From contig NW_021167088.1 of NCBI RefSeq assembly GCF_003711515.1, forward strand, positions 272,351-336,350: 64,000 nt of DNA, given 5' to 3'. Numbering within the stretch: the stretch's first letter is position 1; each line of letters begins with the position of its first letter. Shown piece by piece: positions 8,603 to 19,675 of this stretch. Made by a program: the position numbers and the translations under genes. The stretch comes from Sodiomyces alkalinus F11. Lineage: Eukaryota > Ascomycota > Sordariomycetes > Glomerellales > Plectosphaerellaceae. The notes beneath the pieces are model-generated. The model had not been told where the DNA came from, did not search any database, and was given only the letters and a program-made list of their open reading frames with translations.

Positions 8603-10378
8603 CTACCCCATATCTGCCCACGTCCCCTCCTCTCTAGAATACCTAGGTAGTTTCTCTGTATTTCGGACGACTCCCTTCTCTATCACGAGCCATGGTTGGA
8701 CATCCGGAGGCGACATACCGTTGCGGTACATCCAAAGCCGCGAAAGCTCCTTGACCTTGACGACCCCCTTCGACTTACGCCTAGAAACTCCGTGAACCGC
8801 AACCTCGGCGGGGACGTCTCCACTACCGAACCCCCCGGAACCGAGCCAGGATATCTCGAATGCCTCCCGGGCGTGGTGCCCGACCGTGTCCTCAGATCCG
8901 ACGAGAATCTCGCTCTCCATGAACTCGTTGTCCTCGGCACACCCCACGAGCCTGCCGGTGTTCGGATCGCGCTCGAGCGGGAACATGCCGTTGAGGTAGT
9001 GTTGGCAGAACTGATGCCCGCCGCGGTCCGAGGCGCGAGCGAAGAGCCGTCCGATGAAGCGCGGTATCGTGCGCTGCGCCGTCTGGGACGTGCAGAAATG
9101 CAGGACGCCCCAGAGGGCCACGAAGTCGGTGGTGTGCGCGTAGTGTTCCACGTGGCCGAGCGCGCGGTCGCGCGCGGCACTCGAGGTGCGTGTTGAAGAG
9201 AGCGAGGAAGTCGTTTCGCGGAGGCTGGGTGTACCAGGCAGTCCGCTTCTGCTTTCGGATCCGTTTTGGCCTCCTTTGACGTCCTCTTCGGGGAGTTCCC
9301 GGGTCTGAAAAGAATCGCCTGGGGCCAGCGATGATATAGGAGACGTGGTCCGAGTCTTTTGGGTAATCTCCGTCGTGGTCGTGGTGAGGGCAGCGAGAGG
9401 GTCGTCCTGGGCGAGGGCCTGTGAGATGACATGACGGTGAGGGTTGTTAAAGTGGTTTGCCGCGTTGCCAAAGGTATAAACCTCCAGCTTGGAGAGGAGA
9501 TCTTGAGGGAGTTCCTGGAGCAACCAGTCGAGGACTAGGCCGCCCACAATACCACCTTGCGAATGCAGGATGAAGATGACCCTCGAAAATCTGGGCTCAT
9601 AGAGCTTCTGCTTGACGATACGATAAGCCAGTCGGACGTCGGAGGTGGCGTAACTGAGATTGCGTTGAATCAGGCATTCTACTACGTCGAAGACGATGCC
9701 TGAGGTGCGGTTATGAATGCCAAGTACGGGACGCTTAAAGGTGAGCGCCAGCCTGTTTAAGTTGTTTCTCATCCAGTGGTCTCTGTGAGTTTTGGGGAGG
9801 AGAGCAGGAGGTTCAAGAGTTAGCACATGGTTTTTCAAGAAAAAGCCTGGATGAGCAGAAGAGAGAAATCTTCTTTCTTCTTGTCATTTTTTTCTTCTCC
9901 TTTTCCCTACTTACCCCACGGCAACACCATTGATAAAGATCCATTGCTCATCGGCATGCTCGGGCAAGGCCGGCGCGTAATGAGGATCGGAGTGATACTC
10001 GATGCTCGGACCGTTGAGCAGCAGACAAAGCGCCCAGTTGACAGTGAAGAAGACGGCGAAACCGATGGCAGCGGTCCAAATGGGGAGCACGACAACGAAG
10101 GGTAGCCACAGCAGGAAGAGCATCTGCAGAACAACGAGGACGGCATGGACAACGATGCAGAAGGCGTTCTGCCATGTCCAGGCCAGTTCGTCGAGGTGGC
10201 CTGAGTTGGGCCAGTCGTCTCCTGTGCCAATGGGCATCAGGATCCAGGGCAGAGCCCAAGCGTAGTAGAAGAAATAGTAAATATCCCACATCAGGAGGCG
10301 TGAGGGAAGGTCGGTATAGGCGTAGTTGATGACGGCCTGGCCGCCGACCTGGGAGCCAAAGAAGCGAGTAGCGCCCAT
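8603..10378 (-). CDS. polytopic membrane protein with alpha/beta-hydrolase domain, unknown function
   Basis: Two exons: 10378-9915 and 9782-8603 (547 residues). The 132-nt intron has GTAAGT at its 5' end, a GCTAACT branch site and CTCACAG at its 3' end. The join gives FINGVAVG followed by DHWMRNNLNRLALTF, which reads smoothly. Residues ~20-45 and ~70-125 are strongly hydrophobic, giving three or four membrane spans. Downstream come GIHNRTSGIVFDVVECLIQRN and the nucleophile elbow VIFILHSQGGIVGGLVLDW, with Ser in HSQG. Later come a Ser/Thr-rich low-complexity insert (about residues 300-390), the His-containing EHYAHTTDFVALWGVLHF, and RGGHQFCQHYLNGMF. From memory this resembles a family of conserved fungal proteins without assigned function. 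Hydrolase activity is inferred from the HSQGG motif only. Confidence 0.8.
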
Positions 10379-13300
10379 GTTCGCATGCTCGGGGAGTGGT
10401 GAGCCCGGAAAGACTAGATTGTTTGATGCTCTATCCCCTGATCAAGGTTTGGATTGAGAAGACTGGTCCTAGAGCTGATTTAGCCCTTCGGGTACCTAGA
10501 TGAAGACGAGTCTGGAGAGGTCGTTGGAGAAAATGCAACCATGAGGAAACGGGGAAAAGCCTTCCGACGCCGCCATTTCATACGACCACGTACTTATAAG
10601 TTGTGGCGTAGAATCAGGAGGGCTATACAGGATAGGCAGCCACCTGCTGCAAGCGGAGAGAGGGAACACTTGACTCCTGCACGAGTCCTCCTCTTGCATA
10701 CCTAAGATTTGAAGATGGGGAGTACTGTGGTTGAGAAAACGGGATGACCACGTCGTTTTTCAGGGCCGAAAAGCTATATTATCCCGGGCAACAGTCTCGT
10801 GATGTCTCATGCTTTGGCTCTTTTCCACTTGGTGTCCGCTGATCTCACGTCACTCAAAAGTCGACACCCGCATTCATTGGCTGCAGTGGCTGCACCGAGA
10901 TCAAATGACCAGCCACCTGGCCCTAATACTTTATCTCCTAACCGACTTGGGTTGGTTTTTTGCCGCCGCCGTCCACCAAGGCCGCTCCTGAGCGTCTCTA
11001 TGTCTGATCTTTTCACTCAACGAGTAAGATAGCTTGTTGGTAAGTGATCGGAGGAGGCCATGAAGGCGACGGTTGCAAATCGCAATGACGCACGACGCCC
11101 ATAGACGTCGTAAAACATGAAGGTCGCTAATTATCCTGAGGGCTTTACACTGCACGCTCTAGTTGTTTATAGAGATAGGATCCGCCCAGATCTCGGGGAG
11201 ACCTGCATTCGGAGTTCATCTTACTTCTTTCAGGGGGGCATGAATGTGTCTAAGGATCAGCTTCGCGGAGTGGTGAGAGCTGAAGGGGCTTCTCTGAGGG
11301 ATATGTCTGCAATATGCAGAACTTGGTAAAACTCTTTCTATTTAACACATTCGGGCTTCTGCACAAAAGATATGAGACCATCAGAGGACCTGGGGATTCT
11401 GAAATCCGCAACCAGTAGGGGCGTGTTCACGAGTAGAATCTCTAGGTGATACTCCTTGCTGCGGCTAGACAGACCACAAGACTGCTGTTCGGAATCGTAA
11501 GAGCTACGGAATGACAGAACTCTGTCAGGTTATATGTCTCCTTCAAAGTCCAAACATCTATCAGAGTTGTTGGTTCTTTTGTATTATCATGCGTCGGGCC
11601 AGAAACAGACCTGGGTGACGATATATCATTTCATCTGAGCGTTGCTCGGCATTCACAGGAACTAGAAGAGTCTTTGATACATCCGTAAAAGGATCCTCGC
11701 CAGGTCAAGGCAGAACCCTGGACTAGAGTCGTGGTCAAGAGTCCGTGTTCAGTTCCCAAGCCTATTGATTACTAATTAATCAGTGCTCTTCAGATGAAAT
11801 AAAAACCCAATGAAAATTCACCGGGGAATGGAATAAAAGCCGAGGTAGCTCACAAACATTGCTTGGATCCCATTGGAAGCTGCGTGCAGCTGGTTGAAAA
11901 AAAATAAAAATTGGCTTACTGCGGAGGTCTCGGTAATCAGGATTCCTAATCAAGGAGCTTGTCATTCAGGTTTATTAGAGTTGGGCCGACGGTGTCTCCC
12001 ACTCGAATGCGGAGTTGTTGAAACTCCGAACGCAGCTCTCAACTGTTGATGGGGATGCCATGGTTGGAGTTAGCTAAGTGGGACCCATTGGGCTGATGTG
12101 GCTTTGATGCCACAGTGACGTCACCCGAATTTCAATGTCCGCTTCCGTCGCACCTGCTTAATCCGTAATATCGAAATCCCATGTCCAAAGCATGGGTAAA
12201 TTGTTCGCAATTGTGGTGTTCACGACGAGTGGAGACTCTGACGACAGGGCAATGTCATTTTGCTCCTCGATGCTTGCTGCCAATCTCTGTGAGGCATGCT
12301 GAGGCGGCATGGGAGTGAAAGCTCCAAGGAGGTGGCGGCGCCCACAACAATGTGTGTTCTAGACCACTCCCGCGTAAATTTGACCTTAGGTCCAAGCCAC
12401 AGAGGCCGTGCTTTGAGGGGTATAGTGGCTGATACACCAGGTTTTGGAGTGGTGGCGGCGGGTGATTGGCCGACGGCGCTTCCAGCGAAATGTTAGAACC
12501 CTTTGTATCGCGAAGTACTTCCAGGGCGGCACTGGATACAGTGTACTGAAAAGGTGGAGCGAAGGGATACGACGGTCGGATCCTTTGCTCCGCCTGGCCG
12601 CGTCGCAATAGCTTACGAAACAAGCCGGTAGCTTTGCGACGGAGATTTCGGTGCCAAACATGCTGGAAGGAGGTGATCCCGTTCATCGGATCCATCACTG
12701 ACTGGCTTGTCAAACTGCCCACTCTTTGCCGATCTATCACCAAACCAAGAATGACGTCAACCTTCCCTCACATGAAAGGAAAGACATCCACATCGACGGG
12801 TTCTGTCACAGGCACAGACACGACTGGTCGTGGTACGCTGGCTGATATGCTGCAATATTATACTCGTAGACTCGGTCCAGGCCAGGCGGGGTAGTAATGG
12901 CATCCCAACGCGGGGATATGGCCGGCAAAACCATGCCACCCTCCCTGATAGTATGGTCGTTTTCAATCGTTGAACCATTTTCACCGACGCCGATGTTTGT
13001 TGGATAATGCAAGACGCTAGAGGCTGGTTCATCCGGTCGAAAGTATGGCCGACAGGGAGGGAAGGACGCGGGTGTTCGAACGAGGGTCGTGGAGGATTCT
13101 GTTCCTAGCCATGCAAAAGCTGCCAGCCTTGGTATTTGCCCCTCTTGCTTCGATAGACTCGGTCTGACGCTTCGGGTGTATAGCGGAGGCGTCCTGGTGT
13201 CTAGTGGGAACGGGATCTTCGGCCAAGAATCGACCCGAAAGACAGGGCCCGCCTTGGCATCAAATAGGTTGAACGGATGCCTCCGTTCATCACCTGCCAA

Positions 13301-15237
13301 CGTCGATCCGTCGTTATGGTTGAAGTCGAAGAGAACATGGTGAAGCTCACTCACACTCCTTAAGGTGCACAAAAGATAACCGATTGGGGCCGTGGTAAAC
13401 GGGTGCTCCTGGTTTTGAGTACGAAGTACGAAGTAATTACACTGAGTTCCCTCGTCCACTTGCTTGTTCGTACAGATAGGCCCACCTCGATTGGATGCGA
13501 AGACAACCCCGCCGCTTGCCGGGAGGACGATGCTGGCGAGTGGACAACGTGAGAACAAGGTTAGGGATGGACAAGGTAAGCTGGAAGGTGTTGTTCTCGG
13601 TCTGGACCTGAGGGCTTACACGAAGCACGGAGTACGGAGTAGTAATGCACTTTACTGGCTGCAAGCGGAATGGTCCAGGATAAGAGCCGCGCTACCTCGG
13701 CTTGGCTGCAGATAGCGCAAGTTCACCGGATTCATTCTTAGTGGGTAGCTTGCCAAACTCCACTATTTGATTCGCTGGCTGGTTACTTCGTTGATTAAGA
13801 AGTCGGGCCACACAAGGTTTTGACGGGCGGTCTCCTCGCGGGTGCAAACTCTTCTTTGTCTACCTACCTTAGTACGCTGTCGGCAAGGAAAGGGAAACAG
13901 AATGAGGGGTCTAAATAGGCCGGGTTGTGGGGTCGTGCGGGTGCCCGCAGGTTGACGAAGAGCAAGTGCCTGAGATGAGGATAGGTGAATACTTGGGTAA
14001 GTTAAAGAACCGGGTTCATTGGCGGTCAGGAAAGAGAAACGGAGTAACTTTTCCAAGCTCGTCAAATTGGAATGGGAGGTTGGTACTCAAAAGTATCGTG
14101 GCCTGGAAGGTGGCGGGGGTTTGATTCGGACCATGTTCTTAGCGGAGGTAAATTTGCTCCGTAATGTTGTAGGTAATTACGTACAGCCCCCATGGGCAAT
14201 TCCACCGCATTGCTGGGACTGAAGGGTTGGGAACCCCGGATTGGAGAGTGGAGTGTGCTCGGTAGCAATTCTGCGTTTCTCAAGCGAAGACCCCCGCTCC
14301 TTCTCTTCCGTTCTTGCCCCGCTCCTTCTCTTCCGTTCTTGAGTTTTCACTTCTCCCACCCAAGCCCCCTGATTTGCTGGGCACCTACTCCCTGTATCTG
14401 TACAGCTAGCTGCCCCTGCCCAGTTCCTTCATCATGTACGTTGTAACCCAATGCGGCACGCACCAGACATGATAGGAGCAAGCAAAGGTTTGTGGGTATG
14501 AAGACGTGCGTAGCCACCACTCCACCCATGCTGCCTTCCCCACTTTCAATAGCTTGGGGCTGAGGTACCGAGCGAGTACTTCCTTCTGTGTCCGCACTAA
14601 CAGTTGGGACCCAAACTTCGCCGGCATCGAGATCAATCGTCACAAGTAAAAATGATCAAACGGTCTGCGATCGGCCAACCGATCGAAACCATCGCGGGTC
14701 TCTCCTGCCTTTGCCTTATTGCAGCAAAAGGCAGGAGATGCCGGCAGACATGGGCCCTTGCTCTCCGTACGACCCGTTTCCTCTTATTCCATCTCTGGTT
14801 TCCCCGACGTATGTATATAGGTGTTTCCCACCTTGCTGCCTCCCCCGTCATTCCCACAGCACCTTTGAGTTGCCGTTATTCCTCGCAACTTTCTTTTACG
14901 CCCTTACCACACTCGATACATTAGGTCTTTACGGAGTAAGCTGGCGCTGGCCGTCCATCTTCAGCCACCTTTTTTTTACAACAGTCAGCTTACAGGACCG
15001 GAGCTCTATTGGAGCTTATCTGGTTGGAAGCATATTTTGTACCCAGCCCCTTCCTGCCGTCTCGAACCAGACCTACTTGGTTACGAAGTACACACATCCA
15101 GCCGTCGTCCAGGAACACCGAGAGGAGTTCATAACCCGGTCCGCTTCCGGACCTTCCGGAAATATTCCGCTTATACCTAGCGAGACTATATATTGGCACG
15201 ACCAGCTCCGTAGTTCTTGACTTGCGTCTTCTTCACT
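10379..15237. other. 4.9-kb gene desert
   Basis: No gene is supported here. The longest open frames (minus 12806-13558, 250 codons; plus 14588-15220, 210 codons) show no family resemblance. The first contains the spacer word GTACGAAGTACGAAGTA (near 13419), which argues against coding. A 25-bp direct duplication lies at 14292-14341. The last several hundred bases, with a pyrimidine-rich run and ATATAT near 15187, are probably promoter and leader of the gene starting at 15238. No transposase or reverse-transcriptase pieces were recognised. Confidence 0.5.
14292..14341. repeat. 25-bp perfect tandem duplication
   Basis: Two adjacent identical 25-bp units (14292-14316 and 14317-14341), each starting CCCCGCTCC and ending CGTTCTTG. 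The sequence is pyrimidine-only apart from a few G residues. It is a simple local duplication in non-coding DNA. Confidence 0.9.
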
Positions 15238-16500
15238 ATGCCAAAGCGGTCCATCGATGCTAGTAGCGTGTCGGACGAAATCGCACCGGATAGGGCTACT
15301 CAACGCAAGGTACGGCCCGCCAGACCCTCCTTTCCGTTTTGGTATATGTGTTGGCCGTGCGGAACGTGACACGTCGACTTCCCAGATGCTCAATAACCAG
15401 AAATCTGGGGGGGGGGGGGGGGGGGGGGGGGGGTGTTGTGTGCTTGACTGCAACTAACAAGTGACTTCACATAGACGGAGAGATCTCATGAGGAAAACCA
15501 GGAAAGGGCTTACATCGCAGCGTCGAGGCGCGCGGACCGCAGCATTGAGGCCAGGGTGAAGTCGGCTCAAATGGCTAGCGATATCCACAAACGCCGAACA
15601 GGGAAGGGCTTCAAGATTTCGGAGCAGATCGTCCGGGCCGAGGAAATGTATGAGGAAGAAGACGATGACATGCCCCGGTCCTACAGAATGCTCGCCTCAC
15701 ACCTCCAGACCAACTCCCCCGAGCTGAATTATAGGGTGAACGCCTTCATCGCAAACCGCGTGGCCTTGGCAAGTATGGTGGCGGGTCTTCGTAACGAGGA
15801 TTGGCAGCAGAATCCCATCAACAAGATGTTTGCCGAGCAATTCCCCAACGCAGACAAGCATGCTCAGGCCATGAACCGGAACCTGGCGGCGAACTCTGCG
15901 TACTACGGCCCGGTGGTCGGCCATGGCTCGCCTCCTCCGCAACGCGAAGGCTCCGCATCCAGCCCTATGTCTCCATCTTTCGGTCCGGCCAACTACCACC
16001 CACGAGGTCATCCATCTCACGAAAGGTCCCACTCCAGAGAGCTATCCGACAGGCGGGACAGTGGCATGTCTCCCCTCTCCATGGCGCACGGCTCCGTGGC
16101 CCCCTTCTCGCCGCCTCAATCCGTCCCGGCATATCCTCAGGATGTGTTGGATCAGTCTTACTTGCCTGTGGAGATGCATCCCGACAACTCTTGCTTTACG
16201 GCCGAATTGTCACAGGAAGTCAAGATGATGGCTGGCCCTGGTATGGACATGAACGACCCTTTGGCTCCTATCTTGATGGGAGGAGAGCCAATCCCGCCCT
16301 ATTATACCGATTCCCATGGATTCTCAGTCAAGTCCGAGATGCCAGTGGAACCCAGAGTGCCTATGTCTCAGGACTATCCGAACTTTGGAATGCATGAGAC
16401 GGCACCAGATTGCCTCAACAACATGGGCTCATCTGGACCCTCGGACGCCTGGGACTCGTGCATCAATTGGGACTGCGATCCGACTCAAGCCACCCGATAA
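15238..16500 (+). CDS. conserved fungal protein of unknown function, possible nuclear regulator
   Basis: Two exons: 15238-15309 and 15475-16500, 365 residues. The intron (15310-15474) runs from GTACGG to ACATAG with a CTAAC branch site and holds a 27-G homopolymer. Exon 1 encodes MPKRSIDASSVSDEIAPDRA and joins in phase 0 to TERSHEENQERAYIAASRRA. Residues ~25-85 are highly charged and helical, with a basic block (ASRRADRSIEARVKSAQMA, then HKRRTGKGFKI) and an acidic EEMYEEEDDDMPRSYRML. Next comes a conserved-looking LASHLQTNSPELNYRVNAFIANRVAL. The remaining ~220 residues are Pro/Ser/Met-rich and end with aromatic-acidic SDAWDSCINWDCD, resembling an activation region. The basic-then-acidic layout suggests a transcription regulator, but the leucine spacing of a true bZIP is not seen. 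I cannot name the family. Confidence 0.8.
15407..15433 (+). repeat. 27-nt poly-G tract inside an intron
   Basis: This is an uninterrupted run of 27 G residues in the single intron of the gene at 15238-16500, ~20 nt upstream of the branch-site sequence CTAAC. Such a run could fold as a G-quadruplex in the pre-mRNA. It is length-unstable in sequencing, so the true length is uncertain. Confidence 0.95.
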
Positions 16501-17228
16501 TCATTGCTCGAAAATCCCCGAGGTACGATAACGCGACATGACGAGGTGACCAGGTGACGAGGCGGCGAAATGGCGCTCTGGTATTATTATGTTCGGCGTT
16601 TTAGGGGCTCATGGGAGTAACATGCGATATCCAAAATATGTTTTAAGATACCACGGAAAGCGGGCAGGGGAAACAAAAGAGAAAACGAAGAAAAAACCCA
16701 AAAAAAGGACCTGGGTCTCATTACTACGGGTTGACGCCGATGGGATCATGAAGCTGGCCGCGGCGGTTGAACACCCTGGAGGAGCTCAAAGGGGGCCAGG
16801 GGCTTTGCGAAGCACACTAACGTCTTGTTTCGGGGGCAGAGGCATGCCAGTGGGAGATCACCAGGGACCAAGCAATGTACAGTAAAAAAGAAAATTTAAA
16901 CAACATCGTATATGAACCAGTCCCATTCCATCAGCTCATTTCTGGTCCCACCTGTGTTGCACGATCAATAATTGTGTTGGAAGGGCACAGCACTGCAGTG
17001 CATTCAGCAGCAAGGCATTCCCAATTGTTCATGTAAGAATTCCACGAACAAGAGCATCAAAGACTAAATATTGACAGGACCAGCCCGAGGACGGGATTCC
17101 CCGAGCATGCCAAGTATCTGTTGTCGGTATTTGACGGAGATGGCAAGATGGAATGCCATAGCTCTCAGAGATGAATCCATCAAGAGGGGGTATCAAAATA
17201 TACAAAAGCCACCATCCAGAGTCCCATC
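16501..17228. other. convergent spacer between the 15.2-kb gene and nop9
   Basis: Both flanking genes end here, so the 728 bp contain two 3' UTRs. An A-rich stretch lies near 16675-16710. No further gene or motif was seen. Confidence 0.5.
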
Positions 17229-19337
17229 TCACTTCTCTTTCTGCTGCTGCTTCTGCTGTTTCTCCCTCAACAGCTCCCAAGGCTTAGGTTTCGCCTCAAC
17301 CTCACCATCCACCTCCTTCGCCCACCTAGCCCAGTCCGCCGGTCTCGTCTTCCACATGTCACCTTTCCACGTCCGCCACACGTTCCGCCCGGTCCACGAC
17401 TCGCGTAGCTGCCACTCCCGCTCCGCAAGCTTGCCCATGATATTCTGCTTCATGTGGAAAGGGACCGCGCGGTCTTTGCCCCGCGAGGGCACGGCCACGA
17501 TGGCGTTGACGACGGTGTGGCCCGGTTGGCTGTCCGCCAGTTCGCCGATACGGGGGATGAGGTTCGCGACGAGGGCTTTGTGGAAGATGGGGTTTTGGGG
17601 AGACGGGTGCGCGAGCGCGGCCGTGAGGATCCCCGCCGAGGCCGGGGAGCGTGTTGCGAGGTCGAAGAGCTGCTCGGGAGATAGGGCGAGGAGAGAGGCC
17701 TGGGCTGCCTTGGCCGGCGCTACGGGGGTAGCCAGCATGGTGGCCACGAGGTGTGCCCCGTGCGAAGCCATGGCTTGCTTGTTCTGCCGGTCCTGCTGGA
17801 ACGGGGGCTTCCCGTTCTCCTTGGCGTCCTGGTCCGACCCGGTGCTTAGGTAGCAGAGCTTGGGAATCATTTCCTTGGTATCGGCTTCGAGGGCGTTGAT
17901 CAAAGCCGTGGTGATGGGCCGCATCTGGTCCTCGGCGCCGCGGGCCTTGCTGCGCTCGTAGAGGGTTCTGATGACGTTGAAGCGGCCCTTGGCCACGAGG
18001 GCCGGAATGACGGGGATGACTTTCTGGATGGAGTCGACGAGGTCGTCTTTGCTGAAGCGGTTCAGGGCGCGAATGGCAGGGTACGAAGCGATATCATTGC
18101 GGACGTAGGTCCCTATCCTAGGCGCAAAGAAGTTGAGATGCAGCGCCTTGAAGATCTTGCCTGGAGCGTGCGTGATGAGGGTTTCCAGGAGACGGGAGCC
18201 GATCTGATCATACATCATGCTGTTCACAAAGTCGGAGGCTTCAGAGTCGGCGTCGTTAAGGGAGGCGGGGGCTCCCGGGAGTAGACGATATAGGAGTGTG
18301 TCTTTAGGGGGTTCGACGCCCTTTTGTGTTTTGTGGTTGAGTGAAATGTCGAACTCAAGGAGGAGTTGGAGGAGCGGATTTCCAGTGGGATGCTTGACGA
18401 GCACTCGCAACGCGGTGAAGTCCATGCCTGCTGTGGCATCGGCGATGATCTTCTTCACCGCCATGGTGAAGGAACTTGGCACCGCTCGGAGTTGTGTGTG
18501 AAGTTCATCTCCATCGACTGGCGTCAATCCTTGGACGGAAATGTACTCCTTATTCTTGCTCTTCATGAGCGACTTCGTAGACCGGTCTTCAAGGGGTCTC
18601 CCGGAGAGAACCACAAGGAGCACCCGAAGGGTATGCGAGGCGAACTTGTCCGTCATCAAGAAGCCCAAATGCTCCTCAAACTCGTCGAGGGTAAGTAGGA
18701 ACAGGTTCTCCATGGGCTGCTGAGGTTCGTCCCCCCCTTCGCCATCCTTGGTACCGGTGCCTTTAGTATCGACGACAATTCTCGTGTCTTTCCCTAGTTC
18801 TTGTGTCACCACGGGGGCACTCTGCAGGAACAATGTCTCGCAGCAGTGGCTCGCAAACCGATGCTGCACGAGCGACAGGAAATGGCCCGCAAAGGCGCTG
18901 AAAATGTGCTTCTTTTGAGCCGTGTTGCTCAGAAGAATCAGCCTTTCCATCAACCTTGACAAGCTCTGACTGCTGGCGAGCTTTAACTCCTTGCCGACAG
19001 CCTCGCGGTAGATGTTTTGCAAGAAGACGTCCCGCTCCTCATCCGAGGGAAACTGGTTCAGCTCAAGCAGCTCGTCGGCGCGGCGGAAATACTCCTGCTC
19101 CTCGTCGGAGAGCATACCAAAGAACTCCTTCTCCGGGGCCTGGTACCCATGGTAGCTGCCGTCATCGTGTCGTTTCGCGTCGGGTTCGTCGGCATGGGAA
19201 TATTCTTCGTCGTCGGGGCGGCGTCGTTTGGATTCACGCTTGCCTTCAGTATTGGCGGTCTCGGCAGCCTCAGCGGCCTTCCTCTTCTGCTTACGCTCTT
19301 CGCGAACGAGCTGACGTTTTGTTCGAGGTTTTCCCAT
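17229..19337 (-). CDS. nop9: nucleolar pumilio-repeat protein Nop9
   Basis: Single exon of 702 residues. The frame stays open 39 codons further upstream, but MGKPRTKRQLVREERKQKRK at 19337 is the natural Nop9-like start. The N-terminus is a Lys/Arg-rich nuclear/nucleolar signal, then EFFGMLSDEEQEYFRRADELLELNQF. The rest is a horseshoe of degenerate pumilio-type helices, recognisable in SLSRLMERLILLSNTAQKKHIFSAF, HRFASHCCETLFL, DKFASHTLRVLLVVLSG, DQIGSRLLETLITHA and FNVIRTLYERS. The C-terminal HTVVNAIVAVPS and MGKLAEREWQLRESWTGRNVWRTWKGDMWKTR also fit the family. Nop9 binds 20S pre-rRNA in pre-40S particles and prevents premature Nob1 cleavage in the nucleolus. The length matches other fungal orthologues. 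It lies downstream of the PLP decarboxylase on the same strand. Confidence 0.93.
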   Translation of the reverse strand: MGKPRTKRQLVREERKQKRKAAEAAETANTEGKRESKRRRPDDEEYSHADEPDAKRHDDGSYHGYQAPEKEFFGMLSDEEQEYFRRADELLELNQFPSDEERDVFLQNIYREAVGKELKLASSQSLSRLMERLILLSNTAQKKHIFSAFAGHFLSLVQHRFASHCCETLFLQSAPVVTQELGKDTRIVVDTKGTGTKDGEGGDEPQQPMENLFLLTLDEFEEHLGFLMTDKFASHTLRVLLVVLSGRPLEDRSTKSLMKSKNKEYISVQGLTPVDGDELHTQLRAVPSSFTMAVKKIIADATAGMDFTALRVLVKHPTGNPLLQLLLEFDISLNHKTQKGVEPPKDTLLYRLLPGAPASLNDADSEASDFVNSMMYDQIGSRLLETLITHAPGKIFKALHLNFFAPRIGTYVRNDIASYPAIRALNRFSKDDLVDSIQKVIPVIPALVAKGRFNVIRTLYERSKARGAEDQMRPITTALINALEADTKEMIPKLCYLSTGSDQDAKENGKPPFQQDRQNKQAMASHGAHLVATMLATPVAPAKAAQASLLALSPEQLFDLATRSPASAGILTAALAHPSPQNPIFHKALVANLIPRIGELADSQPGHTVVNAIVAVPSRGKDRAVPFHMKQNIMGKLAEREWQLRESWTGRNVWRTWKGDMWKTRPADWARWAKEVDGEVEAKPKPWELLREKQQKQQQKEK

Positions 19338-19675
19338 GTTTGCAGTTGTAGCAATTGAGAGTCCGGAGGGTGAGGAATTTTGCGCGTCGATCAAAGAGGG
19401 ACGACGGCTCTTGTCTTGCCTCTGTGCACCACGGGAAATTTTTCTGGATCGCAACTGCTCGTATCTTATCTTGAATCATTACCTTATCTTACCTTATCTA
19501 TAACCCCACATCCGATCTTAACGCCGATCCCATCAACAAACACATTTGCAGTCAACGACGGTTATTATGGCTCTGGAAGTTGCATGTCGATTTATGGCGC
19601 GCCAGAAACAAAGGTCTAGTCATTATTTTTATCTTCTGTCTGTTTATTCTAGTGAGTTTCTAGTTTTACTCTACT
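19338..19675. other. spacer between the PLP decarboxylase and nop9
   Basis: This 338-bp minus-strand tandem spacer holds the nop9 promoter and the decarboxylase 3' UTR. A run of TTACCTTATCTTACC words lies near 19480-19500, related to the dispersed spacer motif. Confidence 0.45.

Noticed and set aside
12806..13558. 250-codon minus-strand open frame in the desert
   Set aside because: No family resemblance, no flanking splice logic, and it contains a dispersed spacer word (GTACGAAGTACGAAGTA), so it is probably a chance open frame.
14588..15220. 210-codon plus-strand open frame just before the 15238 gene
   Set aside because: It is in a different frame, composition is pyrimidine-biased, and the sequence has no known domain; better read as promoter and leader.
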